Of a stretch of DNA of 8,315 bases, positions 6,194 through 8,315 are shown piece by piece; the first letter of the stretch is position 1, and every line of letters starts with the position of its first letter. Position numbers and translations under genes: made by a program. The DNA comes from Desulfurococcales archaeon (GTDB lineage: Archaea; Thermoproteota; Thermoprotei_A; Sulfolobales; NBVN01): assembly GCA_021163585.1 (NCBI GenBank), contig JAGGTW010000058.1:1-8315 (forward strand), written 5' to 3'. The notes under the pieces were generated by a model. That model worked only from the letters and a program-made list of their open reading frames with translations. It ran no database searches and was not told the DNA's origin.

Positions 6194-6305
6194 AAACAAT
6201 CCAAAACATTCTGTAATGCCGTACCTCAGCTAAACTGCAAGGCCCTGTCAAACTGTCCACTGTAATTGTAGCTGGGCAGTGTACGATCAATAAAAGTTAA
6301 AGAAA
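6194..6305. other. Intergenic stretch with no recognised gene
   Basis: The rest of the 359-base gap between gck and the binding-protein gene shows no credible ORF, tRNA or further C/D box set. A weak inverted repeat CACTG...CAGTG with a 14-base loop lies around 6258-6282. I see no cobalamin riboswitch-like element despite the transporter downstream. Confidence 0.4.
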
Positions 6306-6307
6306 AG

Positions 6308-6318
6308 TTTTTAATTTT
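6308..6318 (+). promoter_or_regulatory. TATA-like promoter of the binding-protein and permease operon
   Basis: GTTTTTAATTT, preceded by the A-rich AAAGAAAA that would serve as BRE, predicts a start near 6338 and a leader of only about 9 bases before ATG 6347. The leader holds no good Shine-Dalgarno, so translation may start by a nearly leaderless route. Confidence 0.5.
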
Positions 6319-6346
6319 GCTTCAACCTTTTGGATAGGGTATACAT

Positions 6347-7768
6347 ATGGTCGAAGCCGGAAGAACTATAGCAGTTCTGCTTATTGCTGTAATAGTTATT
6401 TCAGTGGTATTTGCTGCAATACTGTACCTTCAGGGCAGCATGTTGGGTAATGCTATTGCTAGTATTAAGGAGGGATTTTCAGCGCTGCAAGGGAACATCT
6501 CGAAGGTGAGAAGCGAGGTCAGCGAGATCCGCTCAAGCATTTCAAGTACTGATGAAAAACTCAGTGACTTAGAAAATAGGGTAGCTAGTATAGAGAAGTC
6601 GCTGGTGAACGTAAATAAGTCCTTAGAGGTTACTTGGAGTAAGCTCGAGAATTTGAGTAACGTACTAACTGCTGTAGTATATAATGTAAGTAAAGTTACA
6701 TTGAAGTATGGCCAGCTTGAGAAGTCGCTAGTACTGATTAAGGAGTATATCGCCTCACTAAAGTACCCTATAACACTAACCGATGCCTTAGGACGTCAGG
6801 TAGTAATTACTCATGAGCCTAAGAGAGTAGTGTCGGCAGCACCTTCTATTACGGAGATCCTCTTCGCTATTGGTGCTGGAGATCGCGTAGTAGGTGTTGA
6901 TAAGTTCTCAAATTACCCTCCTATTGTTAATGAGCTGGTTAAAAACAAGACGGTAGAGATTATCGGAGGCTTCAGCACTATTAATGTAGAGAAGATCGCG
7001 CTACTAAAGCCAGACGTAGTGTTCTTAACCACGGGGGTTCAAGAGAAGTTTGTTAGGGAGCTAGCCAGCATGGGAATCACAGTTTATGTTCTGAGCGACA
7101 AGTCCATTGAGGACGTCTTTACCGACATACTGACGGTTGGTGTAATACTGAATAAAGCCGATTCTGCTGTTGAACTCATAGAGCAGTTGAGAACTAAGTT
7201 AATGACAACGTACCTAACGGTCCATGAATATCTGAATAAAACAGGCATTCAACCCAAGAAGGTCTACTTCGAAGTTTACCCTGACTATTGGACTGTAGGC
7301 AGATCCTCATTTATTAATGACGTCATTATCTTGGCTGGAGGTGAGAACATATTTAATGATGTTGAGACACCGTACTTTCCAGCGTCACCTGAGGAGATAA
7401 TATCCAGAAATCCCGATGTAATACTGACAACTGCAATGTATGGTAGTTTCGGGCCACCAGAGAACGTAATAAATAGAATTAAGTCAAGAGAGGGTTGGAG
7501 CAACATAACAGCAGTTAAGGAGGATAAGATCTACTTATTCAAGGGCACGCTAGAGGACATAGTTGTTAGGCCTGGTCCTCGAATAGTTGCAGCGGTTGAG
7601 GTTATAGCAAGGGTACTATATCCTCAAGCATTTAATATTACTTCCGTGCCAAGTATAATCGATGATAAAGTAATTGAGGCGTGGGGCGTGTGCTTAAGTA
7701 TTGAGGCAGGTGAATTGCTCTGCACGAAGACTTCGGCAGTGAAGGCTCCAGTGTCAGGAAGTACATAA
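6347..7768 (+). CDS. Membrane-anchored BtuF/TroA-type substrate-binding protein of an ABC importer, on a coiled-coil stalk
   Basis: A 473-residue protein that captures the ligand outside the cell for an ABC importer. Residues 7-28 form one hydrophobic segment with no lipobox cysteine, so it is probably an uncleaved N-terminal anchor. Residues about 32-137 are a heptad-rich coiled coil. The binding domain begins near 141 (DALGRQVVI) with RVVSAAPSITEILFAIGAG (160-178) and VGRSSFINDVIILAGGENIF, the standard BtuF / iron-siderophore binding fold. Eight N-x-S/T sequons, four of them in the stalk, fit an N-glycosylated surface protein. A C-terminal extension of about 35 residues holds the only two cysteines (C449, C459), possibly a disulfide loop. 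The permease follows with a one-base overlap. Ligand is cobalamin or an iron chelate; sequence alone does not decide, although the SxxPSxTEIL pattern leans to the BtuF side. Confidence 0.9.
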   Translation: MVEAGRTIAVLLIAVIVISVVFAAILYLQGSMLGNAIASIKEGFSALQGNISKVRSEVSEIRSSISSTDEKLSDLENRVASIEKSLVNVNKSLEVTWSKLENLSNVLTAVVYNVSKVTLKYGQLEKSLVLIKEYIASLKYPITLTDALGRQVVITHEPKRVVSAAPSITEILFAIGAGDRVVGVDKFSNYPPIVNELVKNKTVEIIGGFSTINVEKIALLKPDVVFLTTGVQEKFVRELASMGITVYVLSDKSIEDVFTDILTVGVILNKADSAVELIEQLRTKLMTTYLTVHEYLNKTGIQPKKVYFEVYPDYWTVGRSSFINDVIILAGGENIFNDVETPYFPASPEEIISRNPDVILTTAMYGSFGPPENVINRIKSREGWSNITAVKEDKIYLFKGTLEDIVVRPGPRIVAAVEVIARVLYPQAFNITSVPSIIDDKVIEAWGVCLSIEAGELLCTKTSAVKAPVSGST

Positions 7769-8315
7769 TACAGAGACGCAGACGCTTTATCTATATTTTC
7801 GTATTTTTACTTGTTACACTAATTGCTGCCTCCTTAACTCACCTAGCACTCGGCACCATCATACTTAACCCAATGGATGTAGTGCTTAATGGACTGCGCT
7901 CTTCTGCTGGTATATATCGTTTCAGACTCTTCAGAATGATCGCGGCTTTCTTAGTGGGTGGGTTGCTATCTATTTCCGGTTTACTGATACAGGTATGCAC
8001 TAGGAACCCTCTTGGTGACCCGTACCTATTAGGTATCTCTTCAGGTGCGCTATTTACTGTCACGCTAACATTTTTATTTCCAAGCCACTCCCTACTAGCT
8101 TTCATTATTAAGCCTGCAGTTGCTTTCATAGGGGGTTTCCTAGCATATACGTTAACGCATGCAATTGCGGTAAGAGCAGGCTATACACCTACGTCCATAG
8201 TACTAAGCGGTGTTGCAGTAGGTACCACACTTTACTCACTCTCACTCCTGCCTCAATATCTAATCCTTTATGATATACACAAGATATTTGCTTGGTCCAT
8301 GGGGAGCTTAATAGG
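7768..8315 (+). CDS. BtuC/FecCD-type ABC importer permease, N-terminal part, runs off the window; probable AUA start
   Basis: Read by hand; the frame stays open to the window end (182 codons seen of an expected 330-350). It forms the membrane channel of a cobalamin or iron-chelate importer. After a basic start (QRRRR) comes TM1 (about residues 7-32), then NPMDVV, RMIAAFLVGGLLSISGLLIQ, the family hallmark TRNPLGDPYLLGISSGA, further membrane helices and FAWSMGSLIG, matching the FecCD W-x-x-GSL motif. No ATG, GTG or TTG exists in frame between the TGA at 7711 and ATG 7873, and starting at 7873 would delete TM1. AUA at 7768-7770 overlaps the TAA of the binding-protein gene exactly where a TAATG overlap would be, with AGGAAG (7756-7761) six bases upstream; I take it as the likely start. 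AUA 7765 and AUU 7714 are other options, as is a sequencing error. Coupled translation is expected. Confidence 0.88.
   Translation, partial: MQRRRRFIYIFVFLLVTLIAASLTHLALGTIILNPMDVVLNGLRSSAGIYRFRLFRMIAAFLVGGLLSISGLLIQVCTRNPLGDPYLLGISSGALFTVTLTFLFPSHSLLAFIIKPAVAFIGGFLAYTLTHAIAVRAGYTPTSIVLSGVAVGTTLYSLSLLPQYLILYDIHKIFAWSMGSLI

Noticed and set aside
6194..6346. A cobalamin riboswitch upstream of the binding-protein gene
   Set aside because: No B12-box-like conserved core is visible, and the predicted leader is only about 9 bases long.
7839..8129. A 96-codon minus-strand ORF
   Set aside because: It is antisense to the permease hallmark region; the plus-strand frame explains the sequence.

Overview
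The window looks like part of a chromosome from a hyperthermophilic or thermophilic crenarchaeote (Thermoproteota). The clues are a gene that appears to belong to the crenarchaeal DUF2192 family, A/T-rich archaeal TATA boxes about 25 bases before inferred transcript starts, very short leaders, frequent GTG/TTG starts, a MOFRL-type glycerate 2-kinase of the kind used in archaeal branched Entner-Doudoroff metabolism, and C/D box guide RNAs. Base composition is moderately AT-rich and even throughout. I see no insertion sequence, CRISPR array, rRNA or tRNA.

Left part (1-2587, all minus strand): in transcription order, a nucleotidyltransferase-fold protein (2587-1688), a DUF2192-like protein (1604-903), a small orphan protein (830-564) and the N-terminal half of an HtpX-type membrane zinc metalloprotease that runs off the window at base 1. 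The gaps are 60-85 bases. At least the last two genes have their own TATA-like boxes, so this is a co-directional cluster rather than a proven operon.

Middle (2684-5987): a radical SAM protein with an N-terminal B12-binding-like region is divergent from the nucleotidyltransferase. It converges on a 73-residue winged-helix protein (4479-4258, minus). That gene is in turn divergent from glycerate 2-kinase (4635-5987), across a 155-base shared promoter region.

The 359-base gap 5988-6346 is the most interesting part. It contains what look like two divergent C/D box 2'-O-methylation guide RNAs. The plus-strand one (about 6134-6193) has C, D', C' and D boxes with two spacers of exactly 12 bases. 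Its D' guide is complementary over 11 bases to the universally conserved peptidyl-transferase segment of archaeal 23S rRNA, as I remember that sequence. The minus-strand one (about 6049-5991) has perfect D', C' and D boxes and 12-base spacing but a degenerate C box. Each has a TATA-like element at the right distance.

Right part (6347-8315): a membrane-anchored BtuF/TroA-type substrate-binding protein carried on a predicted coiled-coil stalk of about 105 residues, followed by a BtuC/FecCD-type permease that runs off the window. This is a cobalamin or iron-chelate ABC importer whose ATPase is presumably just outside. The permease frame has no ATG, GTG or TTG at its expected start. The best candidate is an AUA overlapping the upstream stop codon.
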